The notes under the pieces are model-generated. The model was not told the DNA's origin. It searched no databases and saw only the letters and a program-made list of their open reading frames with translations. A stretch of DNA of 41,679 nucleotides, from NCBI RefSeq assembly GCF_021864505.1, contig NZ_JAKJIB010000008.1, positions 1 to 41,679 on the forward strand. Reading direction: 5' to 3'. Below are positions 1 through 8,481 of this stretch, in pieces (position 1 is the stretch's first letter; the number at the start of each line of letters is the position of its first letter). The position numbers and the translations under genes were made by a program. The stretch is from Falsiroseomonas oryziterrae (GTDB lineage Bacteria > Pseudomonadota > Alphaproteobacteria > Acetobacterales > Acetobacteraceae).

Positions 1-631
1 CCAGCGCGCTGCCGGCCAGCACCAGCGGGCGCTCGGCGGCGGCGATGCGCGCGGCCAGCGCCTCGAGCTGCGCGGCGGAAGCCTCGGGCACCGCGCGTGG
101 GCGCGGCTGGGCGAGCGGGATGTCCTGGGCCGGGTCGTCGAACAGGTCCTCGGGCAGGATCACCGCGACGGGGCCGGGCGTGCCGGTCTCCGCCAGGTGA
201 TAGGCGCGCGCGATCGCCTCGCTGGCCTGGGCGGCGAGGTCCACCTCGATCACCGCCTTGGTCATGTCGCCGAGCAGCTTCGCGTAGTTCTGCTCCTGCA
301 GCGCGTTGCGGCCCCTGTCGCGACGCTCGACCTGGCCGACGAGCAGGATCATCGGCACGGCGTCGTGGAAGGCGGTGTGCAGGCCGATCATCGCATTCGC
401 GACACCGGGGCCGCGCGAGACGAGGCAGAGGCCGGCGCGGCGGCGCATGCGACCATCCGCGACGGCCATGTAACTCGCGCCGCCTTCGTGCCGGCAGACG
501 ACAAGTTTCAGCGTCGGTAGGTCGGTGATGGCGTCGGTGAGGCCGAGGAAGCTCTCGCCCGGGACGCAGAAGATCAGGTCGGCGTCGTGGGCGAGCAGGC
601 TTTCGGCGACGAGGCGGCCGACGGTCCTCAT
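1..631 (-). CDS. Thiamine-diphosphate-dependent enzyme, acetolactate synthase-like (3' part outside window)
   Basis: Reading from the ATG at 631, 210 codons are open to the window edge and give the N-terminal Pyr domain of an acetolactate synthase/benzoylformate decarboxylase-type ThDP enzyme. Visible family marks are FCVPGESFLGL near residues 21-31 and RHEGGASYMA near 48-57; Glu49 matches the Glu that activates the ThDP aminopyrimidine ring in this superfamily. VSRGPGVANAMIGLHTA (71-87) and ILLVGQVERR follow, then the start of the central domain. The PP domain lies beyond base 1, so substrate cannot be judged. The ATG overlaps the stop of the upstream aminotransferase (ATGA, 628-631), making it the last visible gene of the left catabolic arm. 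It probably acts on a 2-oxoacid made upstream; that is inference from context. Confidence 0.88.
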   Translation of the reverse strand, partial: MRTVGRLVAESLLAHDADLIFCVPGESFLGLTDAITDLPTLKLVVCRHEGGASYMAVADGRMRRRAGLCLVSRGPGVANAMIGLHTAFHDAVPMILLVGQVERRDRGRNALQEQNYAKLLGDMTKAVIEVDLAAQASEAIARAYHLAETGTPGPVAVILPEDLFDDPAQDIPLAQPRPRAVPEASAAQLEALAARIAAAERPLVLAGSAL

Positions 632-1581
632 TCCGCGGCCTGCGCCTTGGCTGCGCCATAGACGGGCGTCAGCCAGTGCCGGTAGCGCGGCACCCTGCCC
701 GACACGACGTCGAAGTAGAGCGACTGGATGCGGCGGGTCAGCGGGCCGGGCTTTCCGTCGCCGACATCGTAATGGTCCACCGAGACGATCGGCGTTACCT
801 CGTGCCCGCTGCCGCAGAAGAAGGCCTCGTCGCAGATGTAGAGCTCGGTGCGGTCCACGTCGCGCTCGATCACCTCGAGCCCGAGTTCCGCGCGGGCGAG
901 TTCGATCAGCGTATCGCGGGTAATGCTTTCCAGGATGTCGGCGGTGACGGGCGGCGTGATCAGCTTGCCGCCGCGCACCATCATGAAGCAGGCGCCGGGG
1001 CCTTCGGCGACCTTGCCGGCCTCGTTCAGCAGGATCGGGATCTGGAAGCCGTTCAGCCGCGCATCGATGTAGGCGAGGCGCGAATTGTGGTAGTTCGACC
1101 CCGCCTTGATGCGCGACGGCGAGGCGAGGTCGGAGTTGCGCCGCCAGGTGGAGACGCAGGAGCGCACGCCCTGGTGCACCGCCTTCGTCGTCGGCTTGCT
1201 GAAGGCGAGGATGAACATCCCTGTCCGGATCTCCTCCGGCAGGTAGTCTGTCAGCTCGCCCTGGTCGAAATAGACGACGGGGCGGAAGTGGACGCTGCCG
1301 CGGTAGCCGCAGGCGCGGATCAGCTCGATGCAGGCGGCCTCGATCTCGGCATCCGTGTAGGGGATCGTCATGCGCATGATCTTGGCGCCCTGGCGCAGCC
1401 GCGCGATGTGCTCGGCGTGGCGGAACATGAAGAGCTCCTGTTCCTCCTCGGACCAGTAGGCGCGCTCGCCTTCGAAGACGTTCTCGCCGCGCAGGACGCA
1501 TTCGGTGGCGATGTGCAGCGTCGCCTGTTCCCAGGGGACGAGGCTGCCATTCATCCAGGCGAAGGGGGCGGACTTGGCCAT
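628..1581 (-). CDS. Class IV (branched-chain-type) aminotransferase
   Basis: This is a 317-residue PLP fold-type IV aminotransferase of the IlvE/D-amino acid aminotransferase family, at the usual family length. SRIKAGSNYHNS at 156-167 carries the expected Schiff-base lysine (Lys159), and AEGPGACFMMV at 192-202 carries the conserved Glu193 and phosphate-binding loop. FEGERAYW and HFRPVVYF are typical N-domain strands. It would exchange an amino group between an amino acid and a 2-oxoacid. It starts 2 bases after the hyuA1 stop and its stop overlaps the ThDP gene. Within a locus for an N-heterocycle or lactam, it could deaminate the linear amino acid released by ring opening. Branched-chain amino acid metabolism itself is a possible alternative, but no ilv biosynthesis genes are nearby. 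Confidence 0.9.
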   Translation of the reverse strand: MAKSAPFAWMNGSLVPWEQATLHIATECVLRGENVFEGERAYWSEEEQELFMFRHAEHIARLRQGAKIMRMTIPYTDAEIEAACIELIRACGYRGSVHFRPVVYFDQGELTDYLPEEIRTGMFILAFSKPTTKAVHQGVRSCVSTWRRNSDLASPSRIKAGSNYHNSRLAYIDARLNGFQIPILLNEAGKVAEGPGACFMMVRGGKLITPPVTADILESITRDTLIELARAELGLEVIERDVDRTELYICDEAFFCGSGHEVTPIVSVDHYDVGDGKPGPLTRRIQSLYFDVVSGRVPRYRHWLTPVYGAAKAQAAE

Positions 1582-1583
1582 GC

Positions 1584-3644
1584 TCAGCCCTCGATGCTGA
1601 TGACGAGGTTGCCCTGCGCGTCGAGCGTGAAGCTCGCATCGGGGCCGATGACGGTGGTGGATTCGCGCTCCTCCACCACGGCCGGGCCGGGGTAGGTTAT
1701 GCCGTGGGCGAGGCGATAGCGGTCGTAGACCGCGGTCGGCGTCAGGCCGACGCCCGGGAACCAGGCCTCGCGGGTGCCCTTGCGCGGATCGCCCGGCTGG
1801 CGCGCGCTGAGCGTCGCCGGGATCTCCGGGCGGCTTGCGGTGGCGTGCAGGCGCCAGGAGAGCACTTCGGAGGGCAGGCCCTCGATGCGGCGGTCGAAGA
1901 GGCGCTGATAGGCGTCGAGGAAAGCGGATTGCACGGCCTCGGCATCGAGGCGCCCGGGCAGCGGAACGGGGATGTCAAAGCCCTGTCCGACGAAGCGCAT
2001 GTCGGCGCTGCGGCGGAAGGTCACGTCGCCGGGCGCGGCGCCGGCCTCGACCAGCAGCGCGCGCGCCTCCGCCTCCATCGCCTCGAAATGCCGGCCGACC
2101 TCGTCCCAGTCGACGGCGGAGAGCCGGCGGATGCCGCTGCGCACCAGGTCGATCGCCGGTGCGGCGACGAGGAAGCCGAGGGCGGAGGCGACGCCGGCGC
2201 CGGCCGGCACCACGATCCGCGACAGCTTGAGCAGCTTGGCAAGGCCATAGGCGTGCACGGGGCCCGCGCCGCCGAAGGCGAGCAGCGCGTAGCGCCGCGG
2301 GTCCCTGCCCTTCTCCGCGATGTACATGCGCGTCGCGGCGGCCATGTTCTCGTTGACGACGGCATGTATGCCGGCCGCGACCTCCAGCACGGACATGCCG
2401 AGCGGGCCGGCGAGCTTCTCCTGCACCGCGCGTTCGACCGCAGCGCGGTCGAGTCCCATCTCGCCGCCGAGGAAATAGTCGGGCGAGAGATAGCCGAGCA
2501 GCAGGTCGGCATCCGTCACCGTGGGATGCGTGCCGCCTCGGCCGTAGCAGACCGGGCCGGGCACAGAGCCGGCCGAGTCCGGGCCGACCGTCAGCAGCCC
2601 CATCGCGTTCACCGCGGCGATGGAGCCGCCGCCCGCGCCGATCTCGATGAGGTCGATCACCGGCACCTTCAGCGGCAGGCCGGAGCCCTTCTTGAAGCGG
2701 CGGACCCGCGCAGCCTCGAAGGTGGAGGCATGCTCCGCCTCGCCGCCCTCAATCAGGCACATCTTCGCGGTGGTCCCGCCCATGTCGAAGCTGATCATGT
2801 CGGCGAGGCCGGAGGCGCGGCCGACATGCATTGCCGCGAGCGCGCCCGCGGCGGGGCCGGATTCGATCAGCTGCACCGGATGGCGGCGCGCGTGCCGCAC
2901 CGTCGCGATACCGCCAGCCGACAGCATCAGATGCAGCGGTGCGTCCATCCCACGGCGGCGCAACTCCTCCTCCAGCCGCGCGAGGTAGCGGTCCATCAGC
3001 GGCTGGACATAGGCGTTCACGCAGGCGGTGTTGGCGCGTTCGTATTCGCGGATCTCGGGCGCGACGTCGGAGGAGAGTGTGACGGGAACACCAGGCAGTT
3101 CCTCCGCAAGGATCTCGCCGACGCGGCGCTCATGGGTCGGGTCGAGGTAGCTGTGGAGCAGGCAGACGGCGACCGCCTCGACCTGCTGCGCCTTGAGGGC
3201 GCGCGCGGCCGAACGGGCCTCCGCCTCGTCGAGCGGCTTCAGCACGCGGCCGGTGGCGTCGAGGCGTTCCGTCACGACATGGCGGCGCGGACGCGGGGCG
3301 AGCGGCTGCGGCTTCTCGAGCGCGAGGTCGTAGAGATCGTAGCGCATCTCACGACCCATCTCGAGATTGTCGCGGAAGCCGCGCGTCGTGATGAAGCCGA
3401 TGCGCGCGCCCTTGCGCTCGATCACCGTGTTGGTGACCAGCGTCGTGCCATGCACCACCTGCCGGACCGCGCCGATGCCGCGTGTGGCTTCGTCCAGCAG
3501 CCGCGCGATGCCGTCGAGCATGGCACGGCCTGGGTCGTCGGGCGTGGTGAGGCGCTTGCCGGTCAGCACGCGGCCCTCGGCCTCGTCCACCAGGACGAAG
3601 TCGGTGAAGGTGCCGCCGACATCGACGCCGATGCGCAACGTCAT
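1584..3644 (-). CDS. hyuA: Hydantoinase/5-oxoprolinase subunit A (HyuA-type ATPase), copy 1
   Basis: The product is 686 residues, the normal length of N-methylhydantoinase A. It opens with RIGVDVGGTFTDFVLVD (4-20), the actin-like ATPase phosphate-1 motif. VHGTTLVTNTVIERKGA (65-80), FDMGGTTAK (286-294, second phosphate loop) and a GGAGPVHAYGLA block further on follow in family order. HyuA proteins hydrolyse ATP to drive cleavage of cyclic amides together with HyuB. The ATG at 3644 overlaps the hyuB1 stop (ATGA), and the first codons encode the phosphate-1 motif, so this start is secure although the frame stays open much further upstream. Substrate is not predictable from sequence; candidates are hydantoins, 5-oxoproline or other lactams. 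Confidence 0.93.
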   Translation of the reverse strand: MTLRIGVDVGGTFTDFVLVDEAEGRVLTGKRLTTPDDPGRAMLDGIARLLDEATRGIGAVRQVVHGTTLVTNTVIERKGARIGFITTRGFRDNLEMGREMRYDLYDLALEKPQPLAPRPRRHVVTERLDATGRVLKPLDEAEARSAARALKAQQVEAVAVCLLHSYLDPTHERRVGEILAEELPGVPVTLSSDVAPEIREYERANTACVNAYVQPLMDRYLARLEEELRRRGMDAPLHLMLSAGGIATVRHARRHPVQLIESGPAAGALAAMHVGRASGLADMISFDMGGTTAKMCLIEGGEAEHASTFEAARVRRFKKGSGLPLKVPVIDLIEIGAGGGSIAAVNAMGLLTVGPDSAGSVPGPVCYGRGGTHPTVTDADLLLGYLSPDYFLGGEMGLDRAAVERAVQEKLAGPLGMSVLEVAAGIHAVVNENMAAATRMYIAEKGRDPRRYALLAFGGAGPVHAYGLAKLLKLSRIVVPAGAGVASALGFLVAAPAIDLVRSGIRRLSAVDWDEVGRHFEAMEAEARALLVEAGAAPGDVTFRRSADMRFVGQGFDIPVPLPGRLDAEAVQSAFLDAYQRLFDRRIEGLPSEVLSWRLHATASRPEIPATLSARQPGDPRKGTREAWFPGVGLTPTAVYDRYRLAHGITYPGPAVVEERESTTVIGPDASFTLDAQGNLVISIEG

Positions 3645-5284
3645 GAGGTGATCCCGTAGTCGCGCCGTGCGCCGTCCGGCGTCACGTAACCGTCCTCGAT
3701 GTCGCGGCGCACCGCGGCCGGGTCGCGTTGCCGCGGATCGCCGAAGCCGCCGCCGCCGCCGTAGTTCATCACCAGCCGCTCGCCAGGCTGCAGGGTGGAG
3801 CGGCCCTTGGGATGTGGATGCGTGCCGTCGGCCTTCACCACCTTGGCCGGCAGCCCCGCGCCGCCGCCCATCAGCCCGCCGGCCGGATGCTTCATGCGGT
3901 CGGAGATGAGCGAAAGGCGGACGGGTTCCTCCGTCATCACCTCCAGCTCGACCTCCTGGCCGAGGCCGCCGCGCCACCGGCCGGGGCCGCCACTGTCGGG
4001 GATCAGGTCCTTGCGCCAGACGAGCACCGGCGCGCCGGCCTCGAAGGCCTCGATCGAGCCGGAGCCGGAATTGGTCGGGAAGGCGACGGCGTTCAGCCCG
4101 TCGCGCCCGGCGCCGGCGCCCATGCCGCCGGAGCCGAACAGCACCTGGCTGAAGCGCTCGCCCTTCGCGCGGCCGGTGGTGACGGGGCGCGGCGCGGGGG
4201 AAGCGCTGTCGGCGATCACCTTCTCGGGCACGACCTGGGCAAGGCAGCCATAGATGGCACCCGACAGGAACAGCCCCGTCAGGTGCCGCGCGTTCACCGC
4301 CGCCGGGTAGCGGGCGTTGAGGATGCTGCCTTCCGGCGCGGTGACCTCGATGGCGCGGTAGCTGCCCTCGTTGCGCGGCGTGTCGGGGTCGAGCGCGCAC
4401 TTCAGCGGATAGACCGTGTAGGCGTAGGTGTAGTTCATCACGCAGTTCAGCCCGCGCGCGATCTGCGGCGAGGTCCCGGCATAGTCCACCGTCAGCCGCT
4501 CGCCCTGCTTGGTGATGGCGCAGGCGATCGTCGTCTCCTGGTCCTCGTAGCCGTCCGCCTTGACCACGTGGCGCCAGGTGCCGTCGGGAAGTGCGGCGAT
4601 CGCCTTGCGCATCGCCGCATCGGCACGCGCCTGTAGGACGGCGGACAGCTCCGTCAGGTCCTCCAGGCCGGTGTCGTCCAGGAATTCCGACAGGCGGCGC
4701 GCACACACGGCCTGGGCGTTCACCTGCGCCGCGATGTCGCCCATCACCTGGTCGGCGACGCGGACATTGCCGCGGATCAGGCGGACCAGCTCGCGGTTCT
4801 CCTTGCCCTCGACCATCAGCTTCGTCGGCAGGATGCGCAGGCCTTCCTCGTAGACCTCCGTGCAATCGGCCGACCACAGCACGCCGCCGATGTCGGGGAC
4901 GTGGCTGGTCGCACCCGCGAAGCCGACCAGACGCCCCTTGCGGAAGATCGGCGAGACGGTGGTGACGTCGAGCTGATGCCCTGTCGCCATCCAGGCGTCG
5001 TTGGTGATCAGCACGTCGCCGGGCCTCAGCGTGTCGGCCGGCATCTCGTCCAGCATATGCTGAAGGGTTCGCGGCAGCAGGCCGACGAAGCTCGGGATGC
5101 CGATGGAGTTCTCGGCGAGGCTCGCGCCCTTCGCATCCATCAGCACCGTCGCGAAGTCGTTCGATTCGCGCACGATGGTGGAGAAGGAGGTGCGGAGCAG
5201 CGCCGCCGCCGCCTCGTCGGCGATGGAGATCAGGCGGCTCCAGAGGATCTGCAGGCTGACGGGGTCGAAGCGGTCCGCGCTCAT
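3641..5284 (-). CDS. hyuB: Hydantoinase/5-oxoprolinase subunit B (HyuB-type), copy 1
   Basis: The product is 547 residues from the ATG at 5284. An in-frame start at 5365 would add 27 residues of unrelated sequence and is less likely, because family homology begins at DPVSLQILWSRL a few residues after 5284. Other family blocks are FSTIVRESNDFATVLMD, SHVPDIGGVLWS and a glycine-rich C-terminus with NYGGGGGFGDP. HyuB carries the hydrolytic half of the ATP-dependent cyclic amidase. The canonical NDPY-x-GGTH metal-site segment is altered here to NDAWMATGHQLD, unlike copy 2 at 11975-13648, so the two pairs probably differ in substrate. It is the first gene of the left arm, divergent from the transporter operon. 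Confidence 0.92.
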   Translation of the reverse strand: MSADRFDPVSLQILWSRLISIADEAAAALLRTSFSTIVRESNDFATVLMDAKGASLAENSIGIPSFVGLLPRTLQHMLDEMPADTLRPGDVLITNDAWMATGHQLDVTTVSPIFRKGRLVGFAGATSHVPDIGGVLWSADCTEVYEEGLRILPTKLMVEGKENRELVRLIRGNVRVADQVMGDIAAQVNAQAVCARRLSEFLDDTGLEDLTELSAVLQARADAAMRKAIAALPDGTWRHVVKADGYEDQETTIACAITKQGERLTVDYAGTSPQIARGLNCVMNYTYAYTVYPLKCALDPDTPRNEGSYRAIEVTAPEGSILNARYPAAVNARHLTGLFLSGAIYGCLAQVVPEKVIADSASPAPRPVTTGRAKGERFSQVLFGSGGMGAGAGRDGLNAVAFPTNSGSGSIEAFEAGAPVLVWRKDLIPDSGGPGRWRGGLGQEVELEVMTEEPVRLSLISDRMKHPAGGLMGGGAGLPAKVVKADGTHPHPKGRSTLQPGERLVMNYGGGGGFGDPRQRDPAAVRRDIEDGYVTPDGARRDYGITS

Positions 5285-5391
5285 GCCGGAAGCTTGGCAG
5301 GCAGGGCGGAGCGCCGGAAGGCCCCCCTGGACCATCGGCAGGAAGCCGGGTGAGGATGCGGCCACAGGGACGGACGAACGGGAGATCGGTC
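5285..5391. promoter_or_regulatory. Divergent promoter region between the two catabolic arms
   Basis: These 107 bases separate the hyuB1 start (minus strand) from the binding-protein start (plus strand) and must hold the promoters of both arms. The plus-strand gene has a GGGAG ribosome-binding site at about 5380-5384, seven bases before its ATG. I cannot point to convincing -35/-10 boxes or an inverted-repeat operator by eye. No regulator gene lies next to it. Confidence 0.5.
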
Positions 5392-6612
5392 ATGGGTCGC
5401 TTCACGCTCGCACGCCGCGCGCTGGCCGGCGGGCTCGCGGCCGCGCCGCTGATCGGGCTTAGGGTGCCGCGCGCCCAGGGTGCGCCGGTGCGGATCGGCG
5501 AGCTGAATTCCTACAGCCGCATGGCCGCCTTCTCGGTGCCCTATCGCAACGCGATGCAGCTGGCCGCCGAGCAGATCAACCGCGCCGGCGGCGTCATGGG
5601 CGGGCGGCCGCTGGAATTCGTCTTCCGCGACGACGGCGCGACGCCGGGCGATGCGGTCCGCGTCGCCGAGGATCTGCTGACGCGCGAGAACGTCGCCTTC
5701 ATCGCCGGCACCTTCCTGTCGAATGTCGGACTGGCGGTCGCGGACCTGGCGAACCAGCGCCGGCGGCTGTTCTTCGCGACCGAACCGCTGTCGGACGCGA
5801 TCACGATGCAGCAGGGCAACCGCTATACATGGCGGCTCCGGCCCAACACCTACATGCAGACGCGCATGCTGACGGAGGCGGCGCGCGGCCGCACCGCGCG
5901 GCGCTGGGCGATCGTCGCGCCGAACTACGAATACGGCCAGTCCGCGGCGGCGAACTTCAAGCGGCTGATCGGCGCCTCGATCCCCGGCGCCGAGATCGTC
6001 GCGGAGCAGTATCCGGCGCTCGGCCGCGTGGATGCGGGCGCTACGGTGGGCGCGCTGAACCAAGCGCGGCCGGATGCGATCTTCAACGTGCTGTTCGGGC
6101 CCGACCTGACGGCCTTCGTGCGCGAGGGCAACACGCGCGGGCTGTTCGAGCGGCGCTTCGTGCTGAGCCTGCTGACCGGCGAACCGGAATACATGATCCC
6201 GCTGGGCGACGAGACGCCGGAGGGCTGGATCGTGACCGGCTATCCCTGGGAGCAGGTAGAGTGGCCGGCGCACCGCGCCTATGTCGAGGCCTACCGCGCG
6301 CGCTTCAACGACACGCCGCGCAAGGGCAGCCTGCTCGGCTGGGTCACGGTGCAGGTGCTGGCCAACCTGCTGAACCGCGTGAACAGCCTGGACAACGAGG
6401 CGCTGGTGGATGGGCTGCGCGACCTGCGCACGGACACCGTGACCGGCCCGGTCGTGATGCGCGGCATCGACCAGCAGGGCACGATGGGCACCTGGGTGGG
6501 CGAGACGGTGCTGCGCGGCCGGCAGGGCGCGATGCGTAACGCGCGCTATGTGGACGGGGCGGAGGTGATGTTCCCGGAAGCGGAGGTGCGCGCCGCCCGC
6601 CGGAGCAGTTGA
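5392..6612 (+). CDS. ABC transporter periplasmic binding protein, Leu/Ile/Val (type I) family
   Basis: The product is 406 residues from ATG 5392; a start at 5350 in the same frame is rejected because the GGGAG site precedes 5392 and a signal sequence begins there (GRFTLARRALAGGLAAAP, cut near RAQGA). After the signal comes VRIGELNSYS, then AMQLAAEQINRAGGVMGG, FIAGTFLSNVGLAVADLA and IVAPNYEYGQSAAANFK, the order seen in Peripla_BP_6 / LivJ-type receptors. The twin arginines in the signal could mean Tat export, but this is weak. It is the receptor for the permease and ATPases that follow with no gap, so its ligand should be the substrate of the catabolic genes downstream. LivJ-type receptors also bind amides and aromatic or heterocyclic acids, so the family name does not fix the ligand. 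Confidence 0.93.
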   Translation: MGRFTLARRALAGGLAAAPLIGLRVPRAQGAPVRIGELNSYSRMAAFSVPYRNAMQLAAEQINRAGGVMGGRPLEFVFRDDGATPGDAVRVAEDLLTRENVAFIAGTFLSNVGLAVADLANQRRRLFFATEPLSDAITMQQGNRYTWRLRPNTYMQTRMLTEAARGRTARRWAIVAPNYEYGQSAAANFKRLIGASIPGAEIVAEQYPALGRVDAGATVGALNQARPDAIFNVLFGPDLTAFVREGNTRGLFERRFVLSLLTGEPEYMIPLGDETPEGWIVTGYPWEQVEWPAHRAYVEAYRARFNDTPRKGSLLGWVTVQVLANLLNRVNSLDNEALVDGLRDLRTDTVTGPVVMRGIDQQGTMGTWVGETVLRGRQGAMRNARYVDGAEVMFPEAEVRAARRSS

Positions 6613-8481
6613 GTGGATTTCAGCTTCGTCGTGGTTCAGGCCCTGTCGGGCCTGGCCAGCGCGTCCTCGCTCTTCGTCATCGCCTCCGGGCTGACGCTGG
6701 TCTTCGGCGTCACGCGCATCGTCAACTTCGCGCATGGCTCCTTCTACATGCTCGGCGCCTACATCGCCGTGACGGTGGTGCCGTGGCTGCTGGAGATCGA
6801 CCGCTCGCCCTGGCTGTTCTTCGTGGGCGTGCTGGTCAGCGCGGTCGCGGTCGGGATCCTCGGCGTGGTGATGGAGGTCCTGCTGCTGCGGCGCATCTAC
6901 AAGGTGCCGGAGCTGTTCCAGCTGCTCGCGACCTTCGGCGTGGTGCTGATGGTGCAGGATGCGGTGCTGAAGATCTGGGGGCCGGTGGACATCACCGGTC
7001 CGCGCGCGCCGGGGCTGCGGCACGGCGTGGAGATACTGGGCCAGCGCTTCCCGGCCTATGAGCTGTTCCTGATCTTCGTCGGGCCGGCGGTGCTGGGCCT
7101 GTTGTGGCTGCTGATGCACCGGACGCGCTTCGGCATCCTGATCCGCGCCGCGACCCGCGACCGCGAGATGGTCGGCGCGCTCGGCGTCAACCAGGCGCTG
7201 CTGTTCACCGGCACGCTGTTCCTGGGCGCGTTCCTGGCGGGGCTCGGCGGCGCGCTGCAGATCCCGCGCGTGAGTGCCTCGGCGCAGATGGACCTCTCGA
7301 TCATCACCGAGGTCTTCGTGGTGACGGTGATCGGCGGCATGGGCAGCGTGACGGGTGCCTTCCTGGCCGCGGTGCTGATCGGGCAGCTGCAGGCCTTCGG
7401 CGTGCTGGTCTTCCCGAAGATCACGCTGGTGCTGGTGTTCCTGCTGATGGCGGCGGTGCTGGTGGTGAAGCCCTGGGGGCTGCTGGGGAAGCCGGAGGCC
7501 GCGGCGGGGCGGGCGGCGCTGCCGGAGGGCATCCTGAACCCTGCGCGTTTCGCGGCGGTCGAGAAGGGGCTGCTGGCGCTGTCCGTCACGGCGCTGCTCG
7601 CCCTGCCCTTCTTCGGCTCGGCCTATACGATGAAGGTGGCGACCGAGGTGCTGGTCTTCGCGCTGGCCGCCTTCTCGCTGAATTTCCTGGTCGGCAATGG
7701 CGGCATCGTCAGCTTCGGGCACGCGGCCTATTTCGGCCTCGGCGCCTATGCGGCGGGGTTGCTGGTGGTGAAGGCGGGCGTGCCGATGGAGCCGGCGCTG
7801 GTCGCGGCGCCCGTCGTCGCGGGGCTGTTCGCGGCGCTGTTCGGCTTCTTCGTAGTGCGGCTCTCCGGCATCTACCTCGCGATGCTGACGCTTGCGTTCG
7901 CTCAGATCGCCTATGCGGTCTGCTTCCAATGGGTGGAGTTCACCGGCGGCGACAACGGCGTGGTCGGCGTCTGGCCGAGCGCCTGGGCGGCCTCGCGCCA
8001 CGTCTATTTCTATGTCGTCGCCGTGCTGGTGGTGGCGGCGATCCTGGCGCTGCGCCACGTGGTCTACGCCCCCTTCGGCGCGACGCTGCGCGCGGCGCGG
8101 GATTCGGAACAGCGGGCGGATGCGATCGGGGTGGATGTGCGGGTGCATCGCTGGCTTGGCTTCACGCTGGCCGGCGCGGCCGCGGGGCTGGCGGGCGGGC
8201 TCTATGCCTTTTCGAAGGGATCCATCGATCCGACGATGCTCGGCATCCCGATGTCGGTGGATTTCCTGGCGATGATCCTGCTGGGCGGCATCCAGACGGT
8301 GATGGGGGCGGTGGTGGGTGCGGCCGCCTTCCACGCCATCAAGGACGTCTTCATGCCGCTGACGGATTTCTGGCGGTTCTTCCTCGGCGCCTCGATCATC
8401 GCGCTGGTGCTGATCTTCCCGCGCGGACTCGGCGGCGCCTATGCGGCGCTCCGCCGCCAGCCCGGCGTGGTGCGCGCATGA
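6613..8481 (+). CDS. Fused LivH-LivM permease of the branched-chain amino acid type ABC importer
   Basis: This 622-residue protein starts at a GTG directly after the stop of the binding-protein gene. Residues about 1-290 are a LivH permease (GLTLVFGVTRIVNFAHGSFY; GGMGSVTGAFLAAVLIG). Residues about 310-622 are a LivM permease (SLNFLVGNGGIVSFGHAAYF; LAMLTLAFAQIAY; LGGIQTVMGAVVGAA). Each half shows the run of hydrophobic segments expected of its family, so the single chain would form the whole membrane channel. LivH and LivM are usually separate genes, so this is a domain fusion. There is no sign of a frameshift or sequencing join. A four-base overlap couples it to livG. Confidence 0.93.
   Translation: MDFSFVVVQALSGLASASSLFVIASGLTLVFGVTRIVNFAHGSFYMLGAYIAVTVVPWLLEIDRSPWLFFVGVLVSAVAVGILGVVMEVLLLRRIYKVPELFQLLATFGVVLMVQDAVLKIWGPVDITGPRAPGLRHGVEILGQRFPAYELFLIFVGPAVLGLLWLLMHRTRFGILIRAATRDREMVGALGVNQALLFTGTLFLGAFLAGLGGALQIPRVSASAQMDLSIITEVFVVTVIGGMGSVTGAFLAAVLIGQLQAFGVLVFPKITLVLVFLLMAAVLVVKPWGLLGKPEAAAGRAALPEGILNPARFAAVEKGLLALSVTALLALPFFGSAYTMKVATEVLVFALAAFSLNFLVGNGGIVSFGHAAYFGLGAYAAGLLVVKAGVPMEPALVAAPVVAGLFAALFGFFVVRLSGIYLAMLTLAFAQIAYAVCFQWVEFTGGDNGVVGVWPSAWAASRHVYFYVVAVLVVAAILALRHVVYAPFGATLRAARDSEQRADAIGVDVRVHRWLGFTLAGAAAGLAGGLYAFSKGSIDPTMLGIPMSVDFLAMILLGGIQTVMGAVVGAAAFHAIKDVFMPLTDFWRFFLGASIIALVLIFPRGLGGAYAALRRQPGVVRA

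Noticed and set aside
1584-5405. A continuous minus-strand frame that would join HyuA1 to a long upstream extension (1273 residues)
   Set aside because: The upstream part runs across hyuB1 in another frame and is low-complexity Arg/Gly/Ala/Pro sequence. HyuA homology begins at the ATG 3644, which overlaps the hyuB1 stop as ATGA.
5281-8334. A 1017-residue open frame on the minus strand
   Set aside because: It is antisense to the binding protein and fused permease, with His/Arg/Gln-rich low-complexity sequence. Third-position GC explains the open frame.
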